Below are positions 31,921 to 40,358 of a stretch of 64,000 nucleotides of DNA, piece after piece. The notes under the pieces are model-generated. The model ran no database searches, was not told the DNA's origin, and saw only the letters and a list, made by a program, of their open reading frames with translations. Positions within the stretch are counted from its first letter, which is position 1, and each line of letters opens with the position of its first letter. Source of the DNA: Bacillus ectoiniformans (GTDB lineage: Bacteria > Bacillota > Bacilli > Bacillales > Domibacillaceae); the NCBI RefSeq assembly GCF_016908875.1, contig NZ_JAFBES010000003.1:248001-312000 (forward strand). The letters run 5' to 3'. The position numbers and the translations under genes were made by a program.

Positions 31921-32535
31921 GTGAACGACTATTACAGATTGGCCGAAAGTGTAAAATATACAAGAAATAAACGCAGAGTCATTTTAGAAGGAAAAGACGA
32001 GTCCCTGACTTTAATCGGTATGGGTCGAAGTGCGTTTGTGTTTAAAGTTCCTTCTGATAATAAAGCGTTAAAAGTGTTCTTTCCCGAGTTTAAGGCTATT
32101 GCTCAGGAAGAAGCGGAAATCTACCGAATGTTAAAGGGAATTCCTCAGTTTCCTGAATTGCATGAATCTGGAGACAATTATTTAGTCATAGATTACATAG
32201 AAGGGTTGACGCTGTTTGATTGCTTAACGCAGGGCATTCCGATTGATCCAGAGAAGATTCAAGAAGTGGACCGAGTGTTAATGCTTGCCAAGAAAAGAGG
32301 ATTGAACCCGTCTGATATCCACTTGCGAAACATCTTATTCACGTCTAAAGGCGAGATTAAAATGATCGATGTCGCGAGGTTTAGACAGACGAAGGACTGC
32401 TTGCAATGGAGGGATTTAAAGAGGGCCTTTCACTGGTTTTATTTCAAGCCGTTTTGTCCAAAGAAGATTCCTGCCCATGTATTAAACATGATTGCGGCTG
32501 TTTATAAAAAGAGGCTGATTCCTTCACCTCACTAA
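31921..32535 (+). CDS. Small serine/threonine protein kinase-like protein (YrzF-like)
   Basis: A 204-residue minimal kinase fold. Glycine-rich loop G33-M-G-R-S-A-F, ATP lysine K51 in A-L-K-V-F-F, a catalytic-loop variant S-D132-I-H-L-R-N137, and D150 in I-D-V-A-R-F replacing DFG. It ends soon after the core, lacking most of the C-lobe. B. subtilis YrzF has similar length and features. The GTG start at 31921 follows GGGAGGCGG. Substrate unknown. Confidence 0.8.
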   Translation: MNDYYRLAESVKYTRNKRRVILEGKDESLTLIGMGRSAFVFKVPSDNKALKVFFPEFKAIAQEEAEIYRMLKGIPQFPELHESGDNYLVIDYIEGLTLFDCLTQGIPIDPEKIQEVDRVLMLAKKRGLNPSDIHLRNILFTSKGEIKMIDVARFRQTKDCLQWRDLKRAFHWFYFKPFCPKKIPAHVLNMIAAVYKKRLIPSPH

Positions 32536-32579
32536 AAAAGTGTCAGACTCAAGTGATAAGTCTGACACTTTTTTTATTT
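32534..32579. terminator. Bidirectional terminator between the kinase and M20 hydrolase genes
   Basis: A perfect 16-bp stem (32534-32549 with 32559-32574) with A-runs and T-runs on both sides, between convergent genes. Confidence 0.95.
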
Positions 32580-33702
32580 ATTCACCCTGCTCAAGTGCAA
32601 GTAAAACGGTTTGGGCGAGCGTGTCCATTCCGAGGAAGATAGCACGCTTGTTAAAAGTCATCTCTGGATGGTGCAAGCCAGGTTTTAAGTCTGCGCCAAT
32701 TCCCATCATCGCGGCTTTAATGTTTGGACGTTTAATCGTATAACAGTGGAAGTCATCACTGCCAGATGTGATTAAAGGTTCAGCTAACATGTCTTTGCCA
32801 TGCGTTTGCAGAATCCCTTGGCGGATAAATTCTTCCGCTTCCGACGACACTTCTGCTCCAGGAGTGAAATCTCTCCATTCGTAATCAATTTTCACATCAT
32901 AGAGCTGGATGATTTGTTCAATCGTATGCTCAACTGATTTCTGAAGATCTAATAAAACAGAGTTTTTCTGTGCCCGTACATCTAACCCAAATCGACCGGA
33001 GCCGGGAATAATATTTAAGTTCTGACCTCCCGCTTCCATGTACGTCATTTTCACCGAATAAGGTTCAAATGGGGAGAAATAGATCGTTTTCAATTGTTTA
33101 TTTAAAGAAGACAGCACATCAATCGCGTTTGTTCCTTGATGCGGACGGGCGCCATGAGCATCGGGTCCAATTACTTTTCCTTTCAGGAAGGCGACTGCAC
33201 CATGGTGGACGGCAGGAGTAATTTTGCCAAAAGGCAGCTCTTCTACTGGACGCAAGTGAATGCCGAATAAATAATCCACATCATCCACTACACCTTTTTT
33301 CACCATTTTAAGAGCGCCGCTGCCTGTTTCTTCTGCCGGCTGAAAAATAAAGCGCACCGTTCCGTTTTTGACTGCATCTTTCAGCTTAAGAATCGTTCCG
33401 ATGACGATCGACATGTGCGCATCATGTCCGCAGGAGTGATTGGCTTGAAAGGAGCCGTTCACTTCTTGCCAAAGAGCATCTATATCAGCGCGGACAGCAA
33501 CGACTGGCTTGCCGGAGCCAATTTCGGCAACCAAACCTGTACAATCATCGAATGTATAGGTCCGCACGCCTTCAGCTTTCAGCAAGTCTTCAATAAAAGC
33601 AGTTGTTTCTGTTTCTTTCCAGCTGATTTCCGGGTGGGTATGCAGGTGATGAAAGATGTCTAATATACGGCTTTCTAAATTAGTGTTTGTTTTACCCAAC
33701 AT
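32578..33702 (-). CDS. M20D-family amidohydrolase
   Basis: A 374-residue metallo-amidohydrolase of the N-acyl-amino-acid/hippurate hydrolase group. H-T-H-P-E-I-S lies near residue 21, metal ligands C91 and H93 in S-C-G-H-D-A-H-M, then E-E-T-G-S-G-A and R-P-H-Q-G-T-N-A-I-D in the lid domain. It starts 13 nt after the epimerase gene, so the two are cotranscribed. Pairing with an epimerase suggests removal of an acyl or amino-acid group from the epimerised product; the exact substrate is not visible. Confidence 0.88.
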   Translation of the reverse strand: MLGKTNTNLESRILDIFHHLHTHPEISWKETETTAFIEDLLKAEGVRTYTFDDCTGLVAEIGSGKPVVAVRADIDALWQEVNGSFQANHSCGHDAHMSIVIGTILKLKDAVKNGTVRFIFQPAEETGSGALKMVKKGVVDDVDYLFGIHLRPVEELPFGKITPAVHHGAVAFLKGKVIGPDAHGARPHQGTNAIDVLSSLNKQLKTIYFSPFEPYSVKMTYMEAGGQNLNIIPGSGRFGLDVRAQKNSVLLDLQKSVEHTIEQIIQLYDVKIDYEWRDFTPGAEVSSEAEEFIRQGILQTHGKDMLAEPLITSGSDDFHCYTIKRPNIKAAMMGIGADLKPGLHHPEMTFNKRAIFLGMDTLAQTVLLALEQGE

Positions 33703-33715
33703 GCATCCTCCTATC

Positions 33716-34825
33716 TTATTTGACCGTTGCTTTTGCGACGGTTAATTCTTCTAGTATATGTTCATCGATCTGAAGTCCGAGACCAGGCTGTTCACTTAAG
33801 TGTACATAAGGCACATCGTACTGTAAGTTTCCGATATCTTTAGAGAACAGCAGCGGACCGGTTAATTCCGTGCTCGTAATATTCTTTCTGGATATAGCTG
33901 CGTGGTACCCTGCTGCGGAGCCAATAGACGATTCAACCATTGATCCGATTTGGCAGTCAATGCCGGCATATTCAGCGGCTTTCGCCATATGAATCGCAGG
34001 GGAAATACCGCCGCACTTCATTAATTTAATATTGATTTTGTCGACCGCGTCTTTTTTCACCATCTCGATCAGCTGTTCACCATTTTGGATCGATTCATCT
34101 GCCATTAATGGAATGATGGATTGCTGCTTGAGGGCGGCAAGTCCATCGATATCTCCCATTCGAATGGGCTGCTCCACCCATGAAAGCTGAACGGGTTCTA
34201 ACAGGCGCATAGCCCCAACAGCAGTGGAATAGGTGTGCCAGCCTTGATTGACGTCTACACGAATCGGCATATCGAATCCAACGGCCTCTCGAACCGCTTG
34301 TATGCGTTTAACATCCGTCATCGCATCCATTCCGACTTTTAACTTCAACGACTGGAAGCCTTGAGCGACGGCTTCTTTGGCTTTCTGTGCCATCACATCG
34401 GGTTCTTCAATGCTAAGAACTTTAGGATAGGTTAATTCATTATGGTATTTGCCGCCGATGATCTCATAGATCGGCTGATTTAATGCTTTGCCCATCAAGT
34501 CGTAGCAGGCAATATCAATCGCTGCTTTGGCAGCAGGATTCGATGCAATCGTTTGATTCATTATATGATGAATTTGTTCGATCTGAAATGGATGTTTGTC
34601 CATAACCGCCGGTAAAAGCAAGTGGCGGAGGATTTCGATGCATCCATGGAAGTTCTCCCCGGTTACATGTTCATCTGGAACAGCTTCTCCCCACCCAATT
34701 AATCCGTTATCTGTTTCTAACTTAATAATGATGGAAGGCATATAATGAAAGGTCGCATAAGAAATAATAAATGGCGACCTAAGCGGCAAGTGTATGCCGT
34801 ATATATCTGCTTTGACAATTTTCAT
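33716..34825 (-). CDS. Enolase-superfamily epimerase (dipeptide epimerase / N-acylamino acid racemase type)
   Basis: A 369-residue muconate-lactonising-subgroup enzyme. Catalytic lysines K161 and K267 flank the metal ligands D191, E218 and D243: L-K-L-K-V-G, R-V-D-V-N-Q-G-W, W-V-E-Q-P, M-A-D-E-S and K-I-N-I-K-L-M-K. The late motif G-S-M-V-E-S-S-I-G is like Ala-Glu epimerases, but the neighbouring M20 hydrolase recalls N-succinylamino-acid racemase operons. Specificity is left open. Likely cotranscribed with both neighbours. Confidence 0.85.
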   Translation of the reverse strand: MKIVKADIYGIHLPLRSPFIISYATFHYMPSIIIKLETDNGLIGWGEAVPDEHVTGENFHGCIEILRHLLLPAVMDKHPFQIEQIHHIMNQTIASNPAAKAAIDIACYDLMGKALNQPIYEIIGGKYHNELTYPKVLSIEEPDVMAQKAKEAVAQGFQSLKLKVGMDAMTDVKRIQAVREAVGFDMPIRVDVNQGWHTYSTAVGAMRLLEPVQLSWVEQPIRMGDIDGLAALKQQSIIPLMADESIQNGEQLIEMVKKDAVDKINIKLMKCGGISPAIHMAKAAEYAGIDCQIGSMVESSIGSAAGYHAAISRKNITSTELTGPLLFSKDIGNLQYDVPYVHLSEQPGLGLQIDEHILEELTVAKATVK

Positions 34826-34845
34826 ATCAGTCTACCCCTTTTTTC

Positions 34846-34878
34846 GTATGTATACCCTCTAGTATAAGCTATACATAC
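34846..34878 (-). promoter_or_regulatory. Inverted repeat between the MFS and epimerase genes
   Basis: GTATGTATA (34846-34854), 15-nt gap and TATACATAC (34870-34878), a perfect 9-bp dyad in the 82-nt spacer. It contains promoter-like TATACT on the minus strand. It resembles an operator for a dimeric regulator rather than a terminator. Confidence 0.4.
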
Positions 34879-34907
34879 AGGTTTAAAGAAGGTCACCGGG
34901 AAAAATT

Positions 34908-36074
34908 TTACGCAGGAGCCGGCTCAAATTTTTTCTTCATATAATAACTGAGAATGACAGCTGGAATAATGACAAAGGCCATTCCCAGGAAAGCAAGACC
35001 AGGTGTTTCTTTATATAAATACCCGCCTATGACAGTTAATAACGAGGTACTTAATCCCATGCCGAGTGAAGCGTAGATCCCTTGAGCGGCCGGGATTTGA
35101 TGGCTGTCAAACTCTTGGTACAGCAAGCGGATAAAGGCATAATGCGCAAGACCGAATGTCAACGAGTGAAACAGCTGGGTGAAAATATAGACAAGGACAC
35201 TTGGGAAGAAAAACAACATAGACCAGCGGATGATCGCGGCGATGGCTGCCACCATAAACATGCTCGATACTCTTGTATGTCTAAGCAGGCGATCCGCGAC
35301 GCTGAAGAAAATAATTTCCGAAACGACAGCTACATTTAAAATAATTCCACCCCACACATTGCTGACGCCTAAATCCTGCAAATATAAAAATCCATAATTA
35401 TAGTAAGAAGCGTGCGCGCCTTGGATCAAGACGCAAATGATCATTGAGATCACGAACCGTTTCGATTGAAAAAGGGAACTGAATGGTACTCGGCTTTGAT
35501 CAGAGCGTCGTTTTAACGAATCCGGTGTGTGATAAAAGGCGGCTGCCACCATTAATAAGCATCCGAAAAGCATCACATAAATAATGGAATGTTCGCCGAA
35601 ATATGCGGTGATGGCTCCGACAGCCAGCAAGCCGATCGTATAGCCAATCGAGCCCCATGAACGGCTTTTGCCGTAATGAATGTGCTCGCTTTGCATCATC
35701 ATGGCGCCAGTGCTCTCAGTTAGCGGTAGCATTAGTGGATAAACGAGACTATAGAGCGTCATGGCCACGATCATGGCGATGAATGAGTCAAACGGAAGAA
35801 AGAAGCTGAGCATGACCGTGCTTAAAAGCGCGAATGCTTTAAGGAGAGTACCAACAGCAAAACGGCTTCCTAACGCAGGGAAAATGAAGAAGGTAGAGAA
35901 TGAACGAACAAACAGCCCAACGGCGACGACTGTACTTGCGGCTTCGACCGTTAATCCTTTGCTGTCAATTAACCATACCGTCCAATAGGGCATGAAAATA
36001 CCCCATGTAAAAAAGAAGGCAAAAAAGTTTAACGATAACCAATTCTGTGCTTTATACAATGCTGAAAACCTCAC
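34908..36074 (-). CDS. MFS transporter (HcaT/LacY-like 12-TM family)
   Basis: A 388-residue transporter with about twelve membrane segments, starting with A-L-Y-K-A-Q-N-W-L-S-L-N-F-F-A-F-F-F-T-W and carrying an S-R-S-W-G-S-I-G-Y-T motif in the central loop typical of the 3-phenylpropionate/nucleoside H+ symporter-like MFS group. It heads the epimerase-amidohydrolase operon, so it probably imports their substrate. Minus-strand TATAAT near 36095-36100 is a plausible -10. Confidence 0.8.
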   Translation of the reverse strand: MRFSALYKAQNWLSLNFFAFFFTWGIFMPYWTVWLIDSKGLTVEAASTVVAVGLFVRSFSTFFIFPALGSRFAVGTLLKAFALLSTVMLSFFLPFDSFIAMIVAMTLYSLVYPLMLPLTESTGAMMMQSEHIHYGKSRSWGSIGYTIGLLAVGAITAYFGEHSIIYVMLFGCLLMVAAAFYHTPDSLKRRSDQSRVPFSSLFQSKRFVISMIICVLIQGAHASYYNYGFLYLQDLGVSNVWGGIILNVAVVSEIIFFSVADRLLRHTRVSSMFMVAAIAAIIRWSMLFFFPSVLVYIFTQLFHSLTFGLAHYAFIRLLYQEFDSHQIPAAQGIYASLGMGLSTSLLTVIGGYLYKETPGLAFLGMAFVIIPAVILSYYMKKKFEPAPA

Positions 36075-36238
36075 AATAAAAATAGTATCCTGCTATTATA
36101 TCGGAAGCATATGGAAAAGTCATGAATCGTTCAGCCTTTCCAAATTCCTCCTAAAACGATATGATATTATTAGAATTGTGAAAATAACGGAACTGCCGAA
36201 TGACAGATAAAAATAACAAAAAAGAAGGCGTATATGTA

Positions 36239-37450
36239 ATGAGTTCAGAATCAAATGCAGGGCTGAAAAGAAAGTATACAACGAAAGATAAGGAGTTCTG
36301 GCGGATGATCGGCGCGCTTGTCTGTGCCTCGCTGATTACATTTGCGAATCTGTATTTTGCTCAGCCGCTGATGCCGGTGTTTTCGAAAGAATTTTCCATC
36401 ACACCTGCCGAGTCGAGTTTATCTCTTTCACTGACAGTAATTGCTTTAATGGCAGGTCTATTAATCTTTGGGTTTTTATCTGACAGGCTAGGCCGGCGCA
36501 AGATCATGGATATAGGGCTGTTCTTATCAATGCTCCCGCTTGCTTTCATGCCATTTATTGATTCATTTGCCTGGCTATTAGTACTGCGCTTCATTCAAGG
36601 ATTTTTCATTGCTTGTATTCCGGCGGCCGCGATTGCCTATGTGTCGGAGGAAGTGGCCCCAAGAAGTGTGGGACTTGGCATTATTCTTTACATAGCAGCT
36701 AATAGCATGGGCGGAATGCTTGGGCGTCTCGGCATCGGCTATATAGCGGATGCCGCCAGCTGGCAGACAGCTTTACTAAGTTTGCTGGGGGCGAATGTGG
36801 TGATGTACATTCTTTATCTATGGTGGATTGCTCCTTCTCGGTATTTTGAACCAAGTGAGCGGCCGTTTGCCGAAGACATTACGGGAATGCTTGCCCACCT
36901 TAAAAACCGATCGTTGATTCCCTTGTTTTTAGCGGGGATCATGTTGCAAATGGCATTCACCGGCCTCTGGTCATACTTACCATTTTATTTGCAGTCACCG
37001 CCGTTTGACTGGTCGCTAAAAATGATTTCTTTTACATATGCAGCGTATTTCGCGGGAGTGGTCGGCTCTATCACGGCGGGTAAGCTGTCCCAGTCCTTCC
37101 CGAAAACCAAACTATTGATAGCAGGGACCGCTTTCTTTATATCAGGTACATTGATGACACTGTTCCAATCGGGCACACTGATCGTCATCGGCTTATCCTT
37201 AAACTGCCTTGGCTTTTTCGTTGTCCATTCCTTGATGACCGCCATTGTCAACGAACGCGCCACGCACCACAAAGGCGGTGCCTCTAGCCTTTATCTTTTC
37301 AGCTACTACTTCGGCGTAGCCACAGGCGGCACCATCACCGCCTTCATCTGGCAAGCCGCCGGCTGGATCGGCGTCGTCTCACTAAGTTTGGTGCTGATTC
37401 CGTTTGTTTATTTGATTGGGGGTCAGTCCCCCGTCGCGTTAAAGCGCTAA
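36239..37450 (+). CDS. MFS transporter (YnfM/YgaY-like)
   Basis: A 403-residue, 12-TM major facilitator. The loop 2-3 motif G-F-L-S-D-R-L-G-R-R-K-I-M-D is intact, and L-Y-F-A-Q-P-L-M-P in helix 1 is typical of the YnfM-like drug/metabolite group. ATG 36239 is used with AGAAGG upstream; the longer frame from 36200 lacks a site. The last eleven residues (I-G-G-Q-S-P-V-A-L-K-R) are encoded by a copy of the dispersed GGGGTCAG repeat, so the natural C-terminus may have been altered. Substrate unknown. Confidence 0.82.
   Translation: MSSESNAGLKRKYTTKDKEFWRMIGALVCASLITFANLYFAQPLMPVFSKEFSITPAESSLSLSLTVIALMAGLLIFGFLSDRLGRRKIMDIGLFLSMLPLAFMPFIDSFAWLLVLRFIQGFFIACIPAAAIAYVSEEVAPRSVGLGIILYIAANSMGGMLGRLGIGYIADAASWQTALLSLLGANVVMYILYLWWIAPSRYFEPSERPFAEDITGMLAHLKNRSLIPLFLAGIMLQMAFTGLWSYLPFYLQSPPFDWSLKMISFTYAAYFAGVVGSITAGKLSQSFPKTKLLIAGTAFFISGTLMTLFQSGTLIVIGLSLNCLGFFVVHSLMTAIVNERATHHKGGASSLYLFSYYFGVATGGTITAFIWQAAGWIGVVSLSLVLIPFVYLIGGQSPVALKR
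37418..37450 (+). repeat. GGGGTCAG repeat, copy at the MFS gene 3' end
   Basis: GGGGGTCAGTCCCCC followed by GTC-GCGTTAAAGCGC-TAA. It shares a common pattern, GGGGTCAGNCCCYC-N3-GCGTTAANGCG, with elements at 37831 and 49555. Here it supplies the stop codon and last codons of the transporter gene. Confidence 0.75.
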
Positions 37451-37543
37451 AATATTTAGTCAATAATATCTTATTGCGTTATGTGAAACTTTTCTCCGTC
37501 TGATCCGTACGTACTATTAAGAGAAGAAAAGGAGAGGATCAGT

Positions 37544-37825
37544 GTGACCAACGCATTGAAATGGATCACAGGTGTCATGGAAGCAGTGCTCGGACTGCCG
37601 TTTATCGGCGCTTCAATTATTATCGGAAACTTGTGGGCGCCGCTTGGCATCATGGCCGTGCTTCATATCATCACTTTGTTGCTTGCCCTTCGTTCAGGCA
37701 AGAAGATGGGTGGAAGCATTCTCGGAATCACCACCTCTATTGTTGGCTGGATTCCAGGCGTCGGCATGGTCTTGCATATCATCACCGCCTTTGTCTTGCT
37801 GGCGGATGCGATGAGAGGGAAATAA
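37544..37825 (+). CDS. Small multi-pass membrane protein
   Basis: A 93-residue protein with three to four hydrophobic segments separated by short loops (L-R-S-G-K-K-M-G-G; G-W-I-P-G-V-G). The GTG start at 37544 follows AAAGGAGAGG. I do not recognise a family with confidence. It stands alone between an MFS gene and a terminator. Confidence 0.75.
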   Translation: MTNALKWITGVMEAVLGLPFIGASIIIGNLWAPLGIMAVLHIITLLLALRSGKKMGGSILGITTSIVGWIPGVGMVLHIITAFVLLADAMRGK

Positions 37826-37826
37826 G

Positions 37827-37882
37827 AAAAAGGGGTCAGTCCCTCAGCGCGTTAAAGCGCCGAGGGACTGACCCCTTTTTTC
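37827..37882 (+). terminator. Terminator formed by a head-to-head GGGGTCAG element
   Basis: A perfect 19-bp stem (37827-37845 with 37862-37880) plus an inner GCGC/GCGC, followed by six T. The left arm reads GGGGTCAGTCCCTC then AGCGCGTTAAAGCGC, matching the dispersed repeat. The right arm is its inverse, GAGGGACTGACCCC. The whole is a strong terminator for the small membrane protein gene. Confidence 0.9.
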
Positions 37883-37899
37883 CCTTCTCGAGGCAAACT

Positions 37900-37908
37900 T
37901 GTTATAAT
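37900..37908 (+). promoter_or_regulatory. Extended -10 promoter of the PBP gene
   Basis: TGTTATAAT with TATAAT at 37903-37908, about 100 nt upstream of the PBP start. No good -35. Confidence 0.5.
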
Positions 37909-38011
37909 AAACCATAGGGATAGTGATAATGGTCGGTGTTAATTGGAAATGTCGGCCAAAATCTATGAATCTATTAACGTTTCTTGGGAAAACACACACC
38001 GGGGGGATTGG

Positions 38012-40021
38012 ATGAAGAAAATATATTTGCTTGCGGGAATGCTGTTTCTTATAGCGGCGCTTGCTGGCTGCAATAAAGTGCCAGCGCCTGAAGAGCGATT
38101 AAATGAATACGTCAAGCTTTGGAATGAACAGAAGTTTGAACCGATGTACAAAGATTATCTAGCGTCTTCTGCCAAAAAAACAGTGAAACAAAAAGAATTT
38201 GCCGAACGCTACGAGACGATCTACAGCGATCTGGAAGTGAAGAACCTGAAGATTACTTCGCTTTCAAAAGAAGAAACCGACTGGAAAGACAAAAAAGAGG
38301 TCTCCCTTCCTATCAAAGTGACGATGGATACCCTCGCTGGACCGATTTCTTTTGAAAAAAAGGTGCAGCTAAAGCTTGAAGAAAGAGAAGAAGGCGATAA
38401 TTGGTTCGTAAATTGGAACTCTACCTACATCTTTCCGAAGCTTGAAAAAGGAGATAAAGTCCGGATTCGCACCATTCCTGGAGAGCGAGGCCAAATTTTC
38501 GACCGCAATGGCAATTCGTTAGCGATCAATGGACGCGGATATGAGGCAGGATTAATTGCGGGAGAAGCAGATGAAGCGAAGAAAAAAGAAGTCGCATCCC
38601 TTCTCGATCTTTCATCAGATTTTATCGAGGAGCAACTGCAGCAAAGCTGGGTACAACCGGGGCAGTTTGTCCCTTTGAAGAAAGTTTCATTATATAATGA
38701 CAGCCTCATCAATCAGCTTCGTGGTATGCAAGGGGTTACCCTACAAGAACAAGCGATGCGGGAATATCCGTACAAACAAGCTCTTGCGCACTTAACAGGC
38801 TTTATCGGAGACATCACCGCTGAAGAATTAAAAGAGTTAAAGAATAAAGGCTACAACGCAGATGATCAAGTGGGCAAACGCGGTCTAGAACAGCTGCTAG
38901 AAGAAAAACTTCGAGAGAAAGACGGCAAAGAAATCTATATTGAAAAGCAAAAGGCGGAACCAGTGACCTTAGCTAAAACACCGGCCAAAAACGGTGAGGA
39001 CATCAAAGTCGCCATAGACGCTGAATTGCAGAAGGTGATTTATAACCAATTAAATAATGAACCAGGGACTGCCGCAGCTATCCACCCGAAGACAGGTGAA
39101 GTGCTGGCTCTTGCCAGTTCTCCGGGATTTGATCCGAATGAATTTGTGCTTGGAGTCAGCACCGGCCGCTACACAGCCTTGCAGAACGACCCGCAGCAAC
39201 CGCTGCTCAACCGCTTTGCGGCCGCCTATTCTCCAGGTTCAACGATTAAACCGATCATAGCAGGCATTGCTCTGAAAGCGGGAACACTCAATCCGAAAAA
39301 TGAAAGAGAGATTACCGGACTGCAGTGGCAAAAGGATTCATCTTGGGGGAGCTATAAAGTCACACGGGTAAAAGATATTGGCGAGCCGGTGAATTTACAA
39401 GAAGCCCTCATTCATTCCGACAATATATATTTTGCCCAAACGGCATTAGAAGCAGGCAAGGACCGCATCACGACAGGACTAAAAGCATTCGGTTACGCGG
39501 ATAAGCTGCCGTTTGAGTATCCGATCCGGTCTTCTCAAATTTCCAACAGCGGCGATTTAAATAAAACGGCCCTCTTGAGTGATACCGGCTACGGACAGGG
39601 AGAAGTGTTAAACAGCATGCTTCACCTGGCCTCCGCATACAGCGCGATCGTTAACAATGGAACGATGATGAAGCCGCTCCTATATGCAGAAGATGAAAAG
39701 GCAACATGGAAAGAAGGGTTGCTTTCTGAAAAAGGGGCGCAGCTGCTACAGCAAAATTTACGATTGGTTGTTCAAAAAGGGACAGCCAAAGACGCAGATC
39801 TGCCTGGAATGGAGATTGCCGGAAAAACGGGTACAGCCGAATTGAAATCAACGCAAGGAACGAAAGGAAAAGAAAACGGGTTATTCGTTGCTTATGACCA
39901 AAAAAACCCTCAGTTTGTCCTGGCTCTCATGTTTGAAGATGTCAGAGAAAAAGGGGGAAGCAAAGTCGCGGTGAAAGCCGGAAAAGCCATCTTTAAAGAG
40001 TGGAATGAAGTCAGCCCTTAA
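38012..40021 (+). CDS. pbpC: Class B penicillin-binding protein with MecA-type N-terminus (PBP3-like)
   Basis: A 669-residue transpeptidase lipoprotein. Signal and lipobox A-L-A-G-C at the N-terminus, MecA_N (NTF2-like) domain (about 28-145), PBP dimerisation domain (about 155-315), and a transpeptidase domain with S410-T-I-K, S-D-N and K-T-G-T. Length and active-site position match B. subtilis PBP3, a low-affinity enzyme related to MecA. I chose ATG 38012 (CGGGGGGATTGG upstream) over 37943. It crosslinks peptidoglycan on the outer membrane face. Single-gene unit. Confidence 0.92.
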   Translation: MKKIYLLAGMLFLIAALAGCNKVPAPEERLNEYVKLWNEQKFEPMYKDYLASSAKKTVKQKEFAERYETIYSDLEVKNLKITSLSKEETDWKDKKEVSLPIKVTMDTLAGPISFEKKVQLKLEEREEGDNWFVNWNSTYIFPKLEKGDKVRIRTIPGERGQIFDRNGNSLAINGRGYEAGLIAGEADEAKKKEVASLLDLSSDFIEEQLQQSWVQPGQFVPLKKVSLYNDSLINQLRGMQGVTLQEQAMREYPYKQALAHLTGFIGDITAEELKELKNKGYNADDQVGKRGLEQLLEEKLREKDGKEIYIEKQKAEPVTLAKTPAKNGEDIKVAIDAELQKVIYNQLNNEPGTAAAIHPKTGEVLALASSPGFDPNEFVLGVSTGRYTALQNDPQQPLLNRFAAAYSPGSTIKPIIAGIALKAGTLNPKNEREITGLQWQKDSSWGSYKVTRVKDIGEPVNLQEALIHSDNIYFAQTALEAGKDRITTGLKAFGYADKLPFEYPIRSSQISNSGDLNKTALLSDTGYGQGEVLNSMLHLASAYSAIVNNGTMMKPLLYAEDEKATWKEGLLSEKGAQLLQQNLRLVVQKGTAKDADLPGMEIAGKTGTAELKSTQGTKGKENGLFVAYDQKNPQFVLALMFEDVREKGGSKVAVKAGKAIFKEWNEVSP

Positions 40022-40030
40022 GTCCATAAA

Positions 40031-40071
40031 AAAAAGCCGTCCAGCCTATATAGGTGCTGGGCGGCTTTTTG
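40031..40071 (+). terminator. Terminator of the PBP gene
   Basis: A 15-bp stem with one wobble (40031-40045 with 40056-40070) ending in a T-run. Confidence 0.93.
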
Positions 40072-40358
40072 CTTATAAAAATGACAATTTAAAGAAGGAA
40101 AACAAGGAGTATATTACTATTATTTAGAAATTATGTATTTTTTAGAGTTTTTTTAAAGGTGATCATTGGCGGGGTGTAGAAACTAACAGAGCAGAACCAT
40201 AGGACTAACCTAGTGTGTATAAGGGTTAGTACAATCAAGACATAAATTTGACAATTTTTACTTATCTATATCTCTTCATAGATAAAAAGACAGGGCGATA
40301 TAAACTATATAAAAAGTGAAACGGTTCACAATCTAATGGGGGAAAAGGAGTAATTGCG
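40072..40358 (+). other. Intergenic region before the LysM endopeptidase gene
   Basis: AT-rich, no gene seen. It contains a 7-bp hairpin ACTAACC/GGTTAGT (40204-40210, 40224-40230), a consensus TTGACA at 40248-40253 without a good -10 at 16-18 nt, and GGCGATAT (see next entry). The 40221-40330 part probably holds the promoter. Confidence 0.5.
40275..40301 (+). promoter_or_regulatory. SigD-like promoter candidate for the LysM endopeptidase gene
   Basis: GGCGATAT (40294-40301) matches the SigD -10 consensus GCCGATAT at seven of eight positions. The -35 (TTCA at 40275-40278, consensus TAAA) is poor at the required 15-nt spacing. B. subtilis lytF is SigD-controlled. Confidence 0.33.

Noticed and set aside
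37827-37882. Insertion sequence ends
   Set aside because: The inverted arms are adjacent with a 16-nt centre and no transposase; better read as a repeat-derived terminator.
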